This document shows, one piece after another, positions 9,963-17,801 of a stretch of DNA of 48,934 nt. A program made the position numbers and the translations under genes. Source of the stretch: VRUE01 sp035556755 (lineage in GTDB: Bacteria > Actinomycetota > Thermoleophilia > Solirubrobacterales > 70-9); contig DATMEP010000003.1 in assembly GCA_035556755.1 (NCBI GenBank), positions 1-48,934 of the forward strand, read 5' to 3'. The notes under the pieces are model-generated. The model saw only the letters and a program-made list of their open reading frames with translations, made no database searches and was not told the DNA's origin. How positions within the stretch are numbered: the first letter of the stretch is position 1; the number at the start of each line of letters is the position of its first letter.

Positions 9963-11062
9963 CACCACTCCTTGAAGCGGGTCTCGATCAGAGTGTCATC
10001 GGCTGGTGCGAGCGCGTCGAGGCGCTTGCCCCCACCGAGCAGGACCGGGGCGACGAAGATACGGGACTCGTCGACCTGATCGGCCTCGGCGAAGGCAGCC
10101 GCCAGGGTCCTGCCACCCTCCAGGAAGAGGCTCGTTATGCCGCGGCGGCCGAGCTCGGCCAGTGCGGCCTCGATTCCGTCGGCGAGGAGGACCTCGACAC
10201 CCGCTTCTCGCAGCGCGATCACGTGAGATTGGTCCGCGTCGGGGGACGCGACAACGATCACCGATGACTCGTCGAGAGTCTTCACCAGCTGCGAGCTGAG
10301 CGGCAGGCGGGCGCCGCGGTCGAAGACAACCCGCAGCGGCTGCCGGGGGGCCGTTCCGGTGCGCCTTTTGCTCGCATAAGTGGCAGAAGGCGCACTGGAA
10401 GGGTCGGAGCGGGCGGTGAGCAGTGGGTCGTCGGCGAGGACGGTGCCGATGCCGACGGCGATCGCGTCGGATTCGGCTCGCCAGCGGTGGACCAGCTCGC
10501 GGCTGCGCTCGCCTGAGATCCACGGGGAGTCGCCCGGCGCCGTCGCGGTCTGGCCGTCCAGCGACATCGCCAGCTTGAGGACGACCAGCGGCAGCCCGGT
10601 GCGGGCGTGCTTGCGAAAGGGCTGGTTGAGCAGGCGCGCTTCGGTTGCCTCCTCGCCGGCAGCCGACTCGACCTCCACGCCGCCGTCGCGGAGGATGCCG
10701 GGGCCACGCCCGGACGCCTTCTCAGTCGGGTCCTCGGACGCGATCACGACCCGTCCGATCCCGGCCCCGAGGAGAGCCTCGGAGCACGGCGGCTGCCGAC
10801 CCTGGTGCGCGCACGGCTCCAGCGTCACGTACATCGTCGCTCCGCCTGGGTCCCCCCCGCGCCTGCGGCAGTCCTCCAGCGCCGCCCGCTCCGCGTGCAG
10901 CCCGCCCAGCTCAGCGTGGAACCCCTCGCCAATGATCTCGCCATCGCGAACAATGACCGCGCCGACCAGCGGATTGGGACTGACCCTCCCGCGCCCATTC
11001 CCAGCAAGCTCAAGAGCCCGCTTCAGGTGCGTTCGATCCTCGGCTGTAAGCGAGACGGTCAT
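9962..11062 (-). CDS. ribD: Bifunctional diaminohydroxyphosphoribosylaminopyrimidine deaminase / reductase
   Basis: The 366-residue enzyme deaminates and then reduces the first pyrimidine intermediates of riboflavin synthesis. The N-terminal deaminase has the zinc site H56-A-E58 and C84/C93 in LEPCAHQGRQPPC. The reductase half runs from LPLVVLKLAMSLDGQTA to FLEGGRTLAAAF. Residues ~219-239 (PSSAPSATYASKRRTGTAPR) are an extra segment encoded by a palindrome, between DDPLLTARS and QPLRVVFDRG. The ATG at 11062 gives the family start; the frame extends upstream only as an artefact. It is the first gene of the rib operon, and no FMN riboswitch is recognisable upstream. Confidence 0.95.
   Translation of the reverse strand: MTVSLTAEDRTHLKRALELAGNGRGRVSPNPLVGAVIVRDGEIIGEGFHAELGGLHAERAALEDCRRRGGDPGGATMYVTLEPCAHQGRQPPCSEALLGAGIGRVVIASEDPTEKASGRGPGILRDGGVEVESAAGEEATEARLLNQPFRKHARTGLPLVVLKLAMSLDGQTATAPGDSPWISGERSRELVHRWRAESDAIAVGIGTVLADDPLLTARSDPSSAPSATYASKRRTGTAPRQPLRVVFDRGARLPLSSQLVKTLDESSVIVVASPDADQSHVIALREAGVEVLLADGIEAALAELGRRGITSLFLEGGRTLAAAFAEADQVDESRIFVAPVLLGGGKRLDALAPADDTLIETRFKEW
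10354..10400. repeat. Palindrome inside ribD
   Basis: TTCCGGTGCGCCTT (10354-10367) and AAGGCGCACTGGAA (10387-10400) pair over 14 bp with one wobble, around a 19-base loop. It adds about 20 codons between two conserved reductase blocks without breaking the frame. Its sequence does not match families 1 or 2. Confidence 0.65.
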
Positions 11063-11084
11063 ATTGATTGACGAGTCAGTCAAT
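11063..11084. promoter_or_regulatory. Candidate operator immediately before ribD
   Basis: ATTGATTGA (11063-11071) and TCAGTCAAT (11076-11084) form an inverted repeat with one mismatch, directly abutting the ribD start codon. A protein bound there would block expression of the rib operon. I recognise no regulator for it, and chance symmetry is possible. Confidence 0.3.
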
Positions 11085-11090
11085 GGTACC

Positions 11091-11171
11091 TCGCGGGGGT
11101 GGCGTGGGGGGAGGGGTCGAGGACGCCCTCGCCCGCAAGCCCCTCCCCCCACGCCAGGACCCGCGCGCCAG
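11091..11171 (+). repeat. Palindromic element, family 1 copy B (ribD/glycosyltransferase gap)
   Basis: A perfect 16-bp stem, GGCGTGGGGGGAGGGG (11101-11116) with CCCCTCCCCCCACGCC (11140-11155), holds a 23-base loop nearly identical to that of copy A (TCGAGGACGCCCTCGCCCGC). The left end is TCGCGGGGGTGGCGT and the right end CAGGACCCGCGCGCCAG. It occupies most of the 148-bp divergent gap between ribD and the glycosyltransferase, where promoters for both genes would be expected. Confidence 0.85.
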
Positions 11172-11210
11172 GCGCTATTGGCCGAATGCGGGGATACCCT
11201 CCCTCCCGCA

Positions 11211-12197
11211 ATGAAGCTCATCATCCAAATCCCGTGCCTGAACGAGGAGGCGACCCTCGCGGCGACGATCGCCGACCTGCCACGCACGATCGAGGGCATC
11301 GACGAGATCGAGCTGCTGGTGATCGACGACGGCTCCACAGACCGCACGGCCGAGGTTGCCCGCGAGAACGGGGTCGAGCACATCGTGCGGCTGACCAACA
11401 ACAAGGGCCTCGCGGCGGCCTTCCAGGCCGGGCTCGACGCCTGCCTGAAGCTGGGCGCCGACGTCATCGTCAACACCGATGCCGACAACCAGTACCGCGG
11501 CGCCGACGTGCCGAAGCTGGTCGCGCCGATCCTCGCCGGCGAGGCCGACATCGTCGTCGGCGACCGCAAGGTCGCCGGCATCGAGCACTTCTCCGGACAG
11601 AAGAAGGCACTGCAGCGCGCCGGCAGCTGGGTCGTTCGCAAACTCTCGGGAACCGCGATCTCCGACACCACCTCCGGCTTCCGCGCCTACACCCGCGACG
11701 CGGCGCTGGGGCTGCTCGTCGTCGACAACTTCACCTACACGCTGGAGAGCCTGATCCAGGCAGGGAAGATGCTGGTCGCGGTCGGCCAGACCGAGATCGG
11801 CGTCAACCCGCAGACGCGCGAGTCGCGCCTCTTCCGCTCGACCGGCGCCTACGTGCGCCGCAACGCCCTCTCGATCCTCCGCATCTACGCCCGCTACAAG
11901 CCGCTGCGGGTCTTCGCCTCGGCGGGACTGGTCGTCGCGCTGCTGGCGCTCGCCGCCTGGATGCCGTTCCTGCTCGACTGGATCCTCAACGGCGACAGCA
12001 GCGGTCACATCCAGTCGCTGATCCTCGGCGCCGTCCTCTTCATCGCCGCCCTGCAGCTGTTCGCTCTGGGGGTGATCGGCGACCTGCTCGCCGGCCAGCG
12101 GGTGATGACGCAGCGGGTCTTCGAGCGGGTGCGGCGGGTCGAGCTGGCGCTCGGCGTCGAGCCCTCTCACTACGAGCGCGGCGCCGGAGACCGCTGA
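11211..12197 (+). CDS. Family 2 glycosyltransferase with C-terminal membrane anchor
   Basis: This 328-residue GT-A enzyme resembles polyprenyl-phosphate sugar transferases (dolichol-phosphate mannosyltransferase type). It opens MKLIIQIPCLNEEATL and contains VIDDGSTDRT (~38-46) and the metal/nucleotide-sugar DxD motif in NTDADNQY (D90, D92). Two hydrophobic segments near residues 240-265 and 275-305 would anchor it in the membrane. The stop overlaps the flippase ATG by one base (TGATG), which points to a shared role in making and exporting a lipid-linked glycan. The sugar is not predictable. The frame runs far upstream but the family start is at 11211. Confidence 0.9.
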   Translation: MKLIIQIPCLNEEATLAATIADLPRTIEGIDEIELLVIDDGSTDRTAEVARENGVEHIVRLTNNKGLAAAFQAGLDACLKLGADVIVNTDADNQYRGADVPKLVAPILAGEADIVVGDRKVAGIEHFSGQKKALQRAGSWVVRKLSGTAISDTTSGFRAYTRDAALGLLVVDNFTYTLESLIQAGKMLVAVGQTEIGVNPQTRESRLFRSTGAYVRRNALSILRIYARYKPLRVFASAGLVVALLALAAWMPFLLDWILNGDSSGHIQSLILGAVLFIAALQLFALGVIGDLLAGQRVMTQRVFERVRRVELALGVEPSHYERGAGDR

Positions 12198-13663
12198 TGC
12201 GGCTTCGAGCCGTTCTCCCGGGCTCCCGCGGGAAGCCCGCCGGCGAGGGCTCCTCGACCGCCGAGTACGGCCGCATGGCGAGCTTCCTCGCGATCGGCGT
12301 CGGGCTCACCGGCGCGATCACCTACGTCTACTTCTTCATCGCCTCGCACGTGCTCTCCAAACCCGACTACGGCGAGATCACGGTGGTCTGGTCGGCGGTC
12401 TTCATCACCGTCTCGACCCTCTACCGGCCGGTCGACCAGTTGCTCTCCCGCCACATCTCCGAACGCCTGGCGCGGAATGAACCGGTCCGCGAGCCGGTCT
12501 TGGTCGCGACCAAGATCCAGCTCGGCCTCGCCGCCGCCTTCACCGTCGTCACCCTGATCCTGCGCGGGCCGATCGAAGACGACCTGCTGAGCGGCAACGA
12601 AACCCTCTACTGGGTCTTCCTCCTCGCGGTCCTCTTCTACGCCGCCAGCTACTTCGCCCGCGGCTACCTCGCCGGCCACCGCCGCTTCGCCCTCTTCACC
12701 GCGATGATCCTCTCCGAGTCGGTCTTCCGGACGCTTTTCGCGGTCCTGGTAGCGATCGGCCTGCTGAACGGCCAGTCGGCAGTGGCGATAGGAATCGTCG
12801 CCGCCCCGTCCCTGAGTCTGCTTGTCGTCCCAGCAGCATTCGCTCGTCGCGCTTCTCGCGCGGGTGGCGCCGTAGGGGGAACCGCCCCTGAGGAAGCTTT
12901 AGCTACCGGAAGGGGCGGTGGGTCCCCTGCGGCGACAGGCCCCGCGCGCCAGGAGGCGGAGTTCTCACTCGCCCACGGCGGCGGTTTCGCGGCCGCGGTC
13001 TTCCTGATCATGCTCGGCGAGCAGACCTTCCTCAACGCCGGACCGCTGATCGTGCGCGGGCTGGAGGGCGCCGCGGCGGCGGGCTTCATCTTCAACGTGC
13101 TGATGATCGCGCGGGCGCCGCTGCAGCTCTTCCAGGCGGTCTCGACCAGCATCCTCCCCCACCTGACGACGCTCCACAGCAGCGACGAGCCCGGCAGCCA
13201 GGACGAGTTCCACCGCTCGGTGCGGATGGTGCTGCTGGCGATCTCCGGCTTCACCACGATCGTCGCCTTGGCCGTGATCGTCGCCGGGCCGCAATTGATG
13301 CAGCTCGCTTTCAGCGACAAGTTCAGCTACGACCGCATGGAACTGCTCCTGGTCACCGCGGGGATGGGCCTCTACCTCGCCTCGGTCACCGTCAACCAGG
13401 CCTGCCTCGCGCAGGGCCAGGTTCGGCGGGCCTCGCTCCGCTGGGTGGCCTGTGCGGCCTTCTTCGTCGCCTGGTGCCTGGCGGCACCGATCGGCGACGA
13501 GTTCCTCCGGGTCGAGATCGGGTTCGCGCTCTCCGCCTTCCTCCTGCTCAGCCTGCTGTTCGCGATCTACCGCCGTCCCCACGAACGGCCCGAGGACGTT
13601 CCGAGTGCCGGCTCGACCGAGGAGCTGGAGACCCAGCTCGCCGCGGCCGACGAGGGCGCGTAG
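12197..13663 (+). CDS. Polysaccharide flippase-like membrane protein
   Basis: The 488-residue protein is strongly hydrophobic, with about 12-14 predicted membrane segments in two blocks (residues ~30-215 and ~262-470), like Wzx/MATE-type lipopolysaccharide or exopolysaccharide flippases. The blocks are separated by a soluble stretch (~220-252, RAGGAVGGTAPEEALATGRG) encoded by a family 1 palindromic element, so the insertion sits in a loop that tolerates it. The acidic C-terminus is probably cytoplasmic. Coupling to the preceding glycosyltransferase suggests it moves that enzyme's product across the membrane; this is inference. Confidence 0.82.
   Translation: MRLRAVLPGSRGKPAGEGSSTAEYGRMASFLAIGVGLTGAITYVYFFIASHVLSKPDYGEITVVWSAVFITVSTLYRPVDQLLSRHISERLARNEPVREPVLVATKIQLGLAAAFTVVTLILRGPIEDDLLSGNETLYWVFLLAVLFYAASYFARGYLAGHRRFALFTAMILSESVFRTLFAVLVAIGLLNGQSAVAIGIVAAPSLSLLVVPAAFARRASRAGGAVGGTAPEEALATGRGGGSPAATGPARQEAEFSLAHGGGFAAAVFLIMLGEQTFLNAGPLIVRGLEGAAAAGFIFNVLMIARAPLQLFQAVSTSILPHLTTLHSSDEPGSQDEFHRSVRMVLLAISGFTTIVALAVIVAGPQLMQLAFSDKFSYDRMELLLVTAGMGLYLASVTVNQACLAQGQVRRASLRWVACAAFFVAWCLAAPIGDEFLRVEIGFALSAFLLLSLLFAIYRRPHERPEDVPSAGSTEELETQLAAADEGA
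12856..12953 (+). repeat. Palindromic element, family 1 copy C (inside flippase gene)
   Basis: It has the same ends as copies A and B (CGCGCGGGTGGCG on the left, GACAGGCCCCGCGCGCCAG on the right), but a different middle: GCCGTAGGGGGA plus ACCGCCCCT (12869-12889) pairs imperfectly with AGGGGCGGT (12911-12919) and TCCCCTGCGGC (12923-12933) around a loop containing AAGCTT. Shared ends with a changed but still self-complementary middle indicate selection for the hairpin. Confidence 0.7.
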
Positions 13664-13672
13664 GGTCCGCCC

Positions 13673-15469
13673 ATGGGCGGGCACGATGCGGAGCTGATCC
13701 TCGTTGCGTGCGGCCTGCTGGCCGCGGGGATCGCCGGAGCGCTGCTCGCCGACCGGATCCGGATCCCCGGCCTGCTGCTCTTCCTCGGACTGGGGATGCT
13801 GGCCGGCTCGGAGGGGATCGGCGGGATCGAGTTCGACGACGCCGAGCTGGCCCGCACGCTGGGCACGATCGCCCTCGTCCTGATCCTCTTCGAGGGCGGG
13901 TTGAGCGCCGGCTGGTCCGAGATCCGCCCGGTGCTGGGGACGGCGGCGTCGCTGGCGACGGTGGGGACCGTGGTGACCGCGGTGGCGGCCGGCCTGGCGG
14001 CGCACTGGATCTTCGGCCTGAGCGTGCTGGAAGGGATGCTGGTCGGCGCCGCGATCGCCGCCACCGACTCGGCCGCGATCTTCGCCGTCCTGCGCCGCTC
14101 GACCCTGGAGAAGCGCCTGGCGCGGGCGCTCGAGGGGGAGTCCGGGATGAACGACCCCGTTGCCCTGCTGCTCGTAATCGGCTTCATCGAATGGATCCAG
14201 GAGCCGGGCTACGGGCTCGCCGACATGGCCGGCCTGCTCGTCCTCAAACTGGCAATCGGCGCGGCGATCGGCCTGGCGCTCGGAAGAGTCTCGGTCGCCG
14301 CACTGAACCGGGCGCGGCTCCCCACCGACGGCATCTACCCGGTGGCGACGATCGCCATCGCCGGGCTCGCCTTCGGCGTGGCGGAGATCGCGTACGGGTC
14401 GGGGTTCCTGGCCGTCTACCTGACCGGCCTGGCGCTCGGCTCGGGCAGGATCCCCGCCCGCCGCACGGTCGTCGCCTTCCACGAGGGGGTCGGCTGGGTG
14501 GCCCAGATCGGCCTCTTCATCCTGCTCGGCCTGCTGGTCTTCCCCAGCGAGCTCGGCGACGTCGCCGCCGAGGGCCTGGCGCTCTCGGCGGTGTTGATCC
14601 TGATCGCCCGGCCCCTCGCCGCCTTTGCCGCGACGGCGTTCTCGTCGCTCAGCCTGCGCGAGCGGGCGATGCTCGGCTGGGCCGGCCTGCGTGGCGCGAC
14701 CCCGATCTGGCTCGCCACCTTCGCCGTCGTCGCCGGGGTCGACGCGAGCGAGCAGCTGTTCGCGATCGTCTTCTTCGTCGTCGTCACCTCCACCCTGATC
14801 CAGGGCGCCAGCTTCGAGCCGCTGGCGCAGCGCCTCGGCCTCACCACCGACGAGCCGGCGCTGCCGAAACGCCTGCTCGAGTCCGGTCGGATCCGCCGCA
14901 TGGGCGGCGACGTCGTCTCCTACCGGCTGCGTCCCGGGGCGGCGGCCGCGGGGCACCTCGTGCGCGAGCTGGGGCTGCCGCGCGAGGCCTTGGTCAACGT
15001 GATCGTCCGCGACAGCATGGCGATTCCGCCGCGCGGCTCGACCGAGCTGCGCGAGGGCGACGAGCTTCACGTGCTCGTCCGCGGCGAGCTGCGCGACGAG
15101 GTCGAGGACCTGACCAAGCGCTGGCACGTGGGGCCGATCGGGGCACCACCTCCCCCTCGGCTACCCCCTCGCGGCGCCTCGCAGGTGTTCACGGTGCGGC
15201 CGGGCGGCGACATCGAGGATCCCTCCGCACCAACCGCCGTCGACGGGATCGCGGTGGTCTCGGTGCTGCGCAGCCGGCGCGACCGGCCCAGCTCGCTGGT
15301 CGCCCTCGCCGACGGGCGCTACGCGCTGACCTCTGAGAACGTCGTCGCGATCGGCGGCCGGCAGGCGCTTGCCCGCTGGTGCGAGCGCCGCGCCGCCCGG
15401 GTTGGCGACGATCCCGCCGAGCGAGCCTGGTGGCAGGAGACCATCGGCGCCCTCATCGCGAGGGGCTAG
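13673..15469 (+). CDS. Potassium/proton antiporter, CPA1 family, with RCK_C domain
   Basis: The 598-residue protein has an N-terminal CPA1 transport domain of about 12 helices (residues ~8-390). It includes VLILFEGGLSAGW, the charge-bearing AAIAATDSAAIFAVLRRS and the family block LARALEGESGMNDPVALLL, as in NhaP2/CvrA. A cytoplasmic TrkA_C/RCK_C domain follows at ~410-478 (GAAAAGHLVRELGLP, ELREGDELHVLVRGE), then an extra ~110-residue tail. It probably exports K+ or Na+ in exchange for protons; ion choice is not evident from sequence. Its stop shares the CTAG at 15466-15469 with the rpe stop on the other strand. Confidence 0.9.
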   Translation: MGGHDAELILVACGLLAAGIAGALLADRIRIPGLLLFLGLGMLAGSEGIGGIEFDDAELARTLGTIALVLILFEGGLSAGWSEIRPVLGTAASLATVGTVVTAVAAGLAAHWIFGLSVLEGMLVGAAIAATDSAAIFAVLRRSTLEKRLARALEGESGMNDPVALLLVIGFIEWIQEPGYGLADMAGLLVLKLAIGAAIGLALGRVSVAALNRARLPTDGIYPVATIAIAGLAFGVAEIAYGSGFLAVYLTGLALGSGRIPARRTVVAFHEGVGWVAQIGLFILLGLLVFPSELGDVAAEGLALSAVLILIARPLAAFAATAFSSLSLRERAMLGWAGLRGATPIWLATFAVVAGVDASEQLFAIVFFVVVTSTLIQGASFEPLAQRLGLTTDEPALPKRLLESGRIRRMGGDVVSYRLRPGAAAAGHLVRELGLPREALVNVIVRDSMAIPPRGSTELREGDELHVLVRGELRDEVEDLTKRWHVGPIGAPPPPRLPPRGASQVFTVRPGGDIEDPSAPTAVDGIAVVSVLRSRRDRPSSLVALADGRYALTSENVVAIGGRQALARWCERRAARVGDDPAERAWWQETIGALIARG

Positions 15470-16140
15470 GCAGCGCCGGCGACTGCGGCGATCTCGGTGT
15501 AGGCGGCGGCGGGGTCGTCAGAGCCGAACACCGCGGAACCGGCTACGAGCAGCGAGGCGCCGGCGTCGACCACCGAGCCGGCGGTCGAGGCGTCGATGCC
15601 GCCGTCGACCTCGATCTTTGCCTCGCCAACCAGCGGCGCGAGGCGGGAGACCTTGTCGGGCGAGCCGTCGATGAACGACTGGCCGCCCCAGCCTGGATTG
15701 ACCGTCATGCAGAGGACGATGTCGGCGTAGCCGCGCAGCTCGGCGACCGCCTCGACCGGGGTGCCGGGGTTGATCGCCACCCCGGCCAGGCAGCCCAGCT
15801 CGCGGATCGCCGCCAGGGTGCGGTTGGCGTGCGGCGTCGCCTCCTCGTGGAAGGTGATCGAGTCGGCGCCCGCCTCGGCGAAGGCCTCGATTTGCCGCTC
15901 CGGCGCCTCGATCATCAGGTGGACATCGACGACGCCACCGGCGTCGTGAACCCGGTCGGCGATCGAGGCGGCGACCAGCGGGCCGATCGTGATCGGCGGG
16001 ACGAAATGCCCGTCCATCACGTCGAAGTGGATCACCCGCGCTCCCGCCGCCATCACCTCGTCGAGCTGCGAACCCAGCCGCGAGAAGTCCGCCGAGAGGA
16101 TCGACGGCGCGACACGGCGCTCCTTCAGCAAGTCCTTCAC
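15466..16140 (-). CDS. rpe: Ribulose-phosphate 3-epimerase
   Basis: Rpe interconverts ribulose 5-phosphate and xylulose 5-phosphate in the pentose phosphate pathway. The 224-residue TIM barrel shows the signature blocks VAPSILSADFSRLG, HFDVMDGHFVPPITIGP, MTVNPGWGGQSFI and EVDGGI, with the metal and catalytic His/Asp residues present. I chose the GTG at 16140, just before KDLLKERRVAPSIL. It is last in the minus-strand run from priA, 35 bp after the zinc-ribbon gene. Confidence 0.95.
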   Translation of the reverse strand: MKDLLKERRVAPSILSADFSRLGSQLDEVMAAGARVIHFDVMDGHFVPPITIGPLVAASIADRVHDAGGVVDVHLMIEAPERQIEAFAEAGADSITFHEEATPHANRTLAAIRELGCLAGVAINPGTPVEAVAELRGYADIVLCMTVNPGWGGQSFIDGSPDKVSRLAPLVGEAKIEVDGGIDASTAGSVVDAGASLLVAGSAVFGSDDPAAAYTEIAAVAGAA

Positions 16141-16175
16141 GTCGAGGAACCTACCCGCAGCGGACGACCGAACGG

Positions 16176-16388
16176 CTAGATCGGCTTCAGCATCGAGTCT
16201 CCGCACATCTGGCAGGTCATGTCCTCGCTGCTGCTCATCCGGGCGATCGTCTGGTGTTCGCCGCAGTTCGGGCACTGCGAGACCAGCTCGAAGCGGCTCA
16301 GGCAGTACACGCAGCGCAGGCGGCCGGGGAGTTGGGTCGGGCGCAGCCAGGGTTCGTCGCAGCCGGGGCACTTGGCTCGTTGCAGCAT
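16176..16388 (-). CDS. Small double zinc-ribbon protein
   Basis: This 70-residue protein has four CxxC knuckles: CPGC, CVYC, CPNC and CQMC. They form two predicted zinc ribbons, a layout like the YfgJ family of small zinc-ribbon proteins. No enzymatic motif is present. Position between rsmB and rpe in a tight translation-related operon suggests a role around the ribosome or RNA, but function is unknown. The ATG at 16388 has a purine-rich stretch (GGGAAGGGATAGGG) ahead of it. It is too rich in paired cysteines to be a shadow frame. Confidence 0.75.
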   Translation of the reverse strand: MLQRAKCPGCDEPWLRPTQLPGRLRCVYCLSRFELVSQCPNCGEHQTIARMSSSEDMTCQMCGDSMLKPI

Positions 16389-16418
16389 CGCCCTATCCCT
16401 TCCCGTCCCTCATCTGTC

Positions 16419-17801
16419 TCAATCATCCCTGCTCAGGCGGCAGACGAAGAAACCGGTCGTGCCGTCGCGGTCGGGGCGAAGCTGCAGGCAGCGGCGATCG
16501 TGCGGCGAGGCGAGGTCGGGAGCGCGGGCGCCGAGGTCCTCGACCGTGAGCGGCGGTGCATCGCCTGCGGCGGACGCGCCGAGCAGCGCGGCGACGCGGT
16601 CGTCGTTCTCGCGGCGCGAGACCGTGCAGGTCGCGAAGACGAGGGTCCCGCCCGGGCGCAGCGCCGCGACGGCGTGGGAGAGGATGCGGCCCTGCAGCTC
16701 GGCGAGGCGCTCTATCGCCCGCGGCGACTTGCGCCAGCGGGCGTCCGGCCGCGAGGCCAGCGCGCCGAGGTCCGAGCAGGGCGCGTCGACCAGCACCCGG
16801 TCGAAGCCAGGCGCCATCTCGACCTCCGCCGCGTCCAGCTCGACCACGGTGACGCTGTGCAGGCCGAGGCGGCGCGCCTGCGCGGCGACCTCTGCCGCCC
16901 TGGCAGGGTCCGACTCGACCGAGACGACCTCGCCGCGGTCTCCCATCCGGGCGGCGATCTGGCCGGTCTTGATCCCCGGGCCGGCGCAGAGATCGAGCAC
17001 GTGCTCGCCCGGCTGAGGGTCGAGAACCTCGACCATTGCGGCGGAACCGCGGCTCTGCGGCGTCAGCTCTCCGGAGGCGACCAGTTCCGGGACCGTCACG
17101 CCGGTCCGTCCCTCTATCGCGAGCACCTCCGGTGCCGCGAGGGGCCAGGGCGCCCGCGGCGCCCGCGCCTCCACCCCGGCGTCCCCCAGCCGCGTCAACA
17201 CAGCCTCGCGATCGGTGCGCAGGGTGTTGACGCGCAGGCCGACCTCCGCCGGCTCGTTGCAGGCCGCCAGCAACGGGCGGGCGACCTCGCCTCCCAGCTC
17301 CTCCCACCACATCCGTGCAAGCCAGAGCGGCGCCGAGTGGGCGATGGCGGCTCGCTCCGGAGTCGAGTCGTCGCCGAGCAGGTCGGCGACGAGCGTCGCG
17401 CGCTCGCGGCCGGCGCGGCGCAGCACCGCGTTGACCAGGCCGGCGGCGTGGGCGGCGCCGGCGGCTTTGACCAGCTCCACGGCCTGGTCGACCGCGGCGT
17501 GGTCCGGGGTCGCGTCGGCGAACAGCAGCTCGTAGAGCCCGAGCCGGAGTCCGGCCAGGACCGGCGGGTCGAGGAGGCGCGGCGACCGTTCGGCGAGGCG
17601 TTCGATCGCCGCGTCGGCGGTGCCGCGGCGCTGCACCGCGCCGTAGGCGAGGCGCTGAGCCTGGGCGCGCTCGCGGCCCTCCAGCCCGTGCTCGCCGGCC
17701 GCCTCGCGGAAGACGGCCTCGGTGTGGGCGTCGTCCTCGAAGGTCTTCCGGATCGCCTCGAAGGCAAGCGCTCGCGCGGGAGAAACCCTGCTCGCGCTCA
17801 C
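16419..17801 (-). CDS. rsmB: 16S rRNA (cytosine-967-C5) methyltransferase
   Basis: The 460-residue RsmB (Sun/Fmu) protein has an N-terminal NusB-like domain (~1-140) and a C-terminal Rossmann methyltransferase domain. Visible motifs are the SAM loop LDLCAGPGIKTGQIAA, the cysteine motif VDAPCSDLGALASRPDARW and the second cysteine in FATCTVSRREN (TCT where TCS is usual). The GTG at 17801 overlaps the fmt stop as GTGA. The fmt-rsmB pairing is conserved across many bacteria. Confidence 0.95.
   Translation of the reverse strand: MSASRVSPARALAFEAIRKTFEDDAHTEAVFREAAGEHGLEGRERAQAQRLAYGAVQRRGTADAAIERLAERSPRLLDPPVLAGLRLGLYELLFADATPDHAAVDQAVELVKAAGAAHAAGLVNAVLRRAGRERATLVADLLGDDSTPERAAIAHSAPLWLARMWWEELGGEVARPLLAACNEPAEVGLRVNTLRTDREAVLTRLGDAGVEARAPRAPWPLAAPEVLAIEGRTGVTVPELVASGELTPQSRGSAAMVEVLDPQPGEHVLDLCAGPGIKTGQIAARMGDRGEVVSVESDPARAAEVAAQARRLGLHSVTVVELDAAEVEMAPGFDRVLVDAPCSDLGALASRPDARWRKSPRAIERLAELQGRILSHAVAALRPGGTLVFATCTVSRRENDDRVAALLGASAAGDAPPLTVEDLGARAPDLASPHDRRCLQLRPDRDGTTGFFVCRLSRDD

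Noticed and set aside
11063..11210. FMN riboswitch upstream of ribD
   Set aside because: None of the conserved RFN-element blocks is present; the space is filled by a family 1 palindrome.
12965..15127. 720-codon minus-strand frame opposite the flippase and antiporter
   Set aside because: Composition (Asp/Arg/Gly/Gln) is typical of an antisense shadow in GC-rich DNA, and both plus-strand genes have strong family motifs.
15140..15186. Proline-rich stretch in the antiporter (PPPPRLPPRG) as another palindromic insertion
   Set aside because: The underlying DNA has no inverted repeat and lacks the family 1 ends; it is probably a normal linker after the RCK_C domain.
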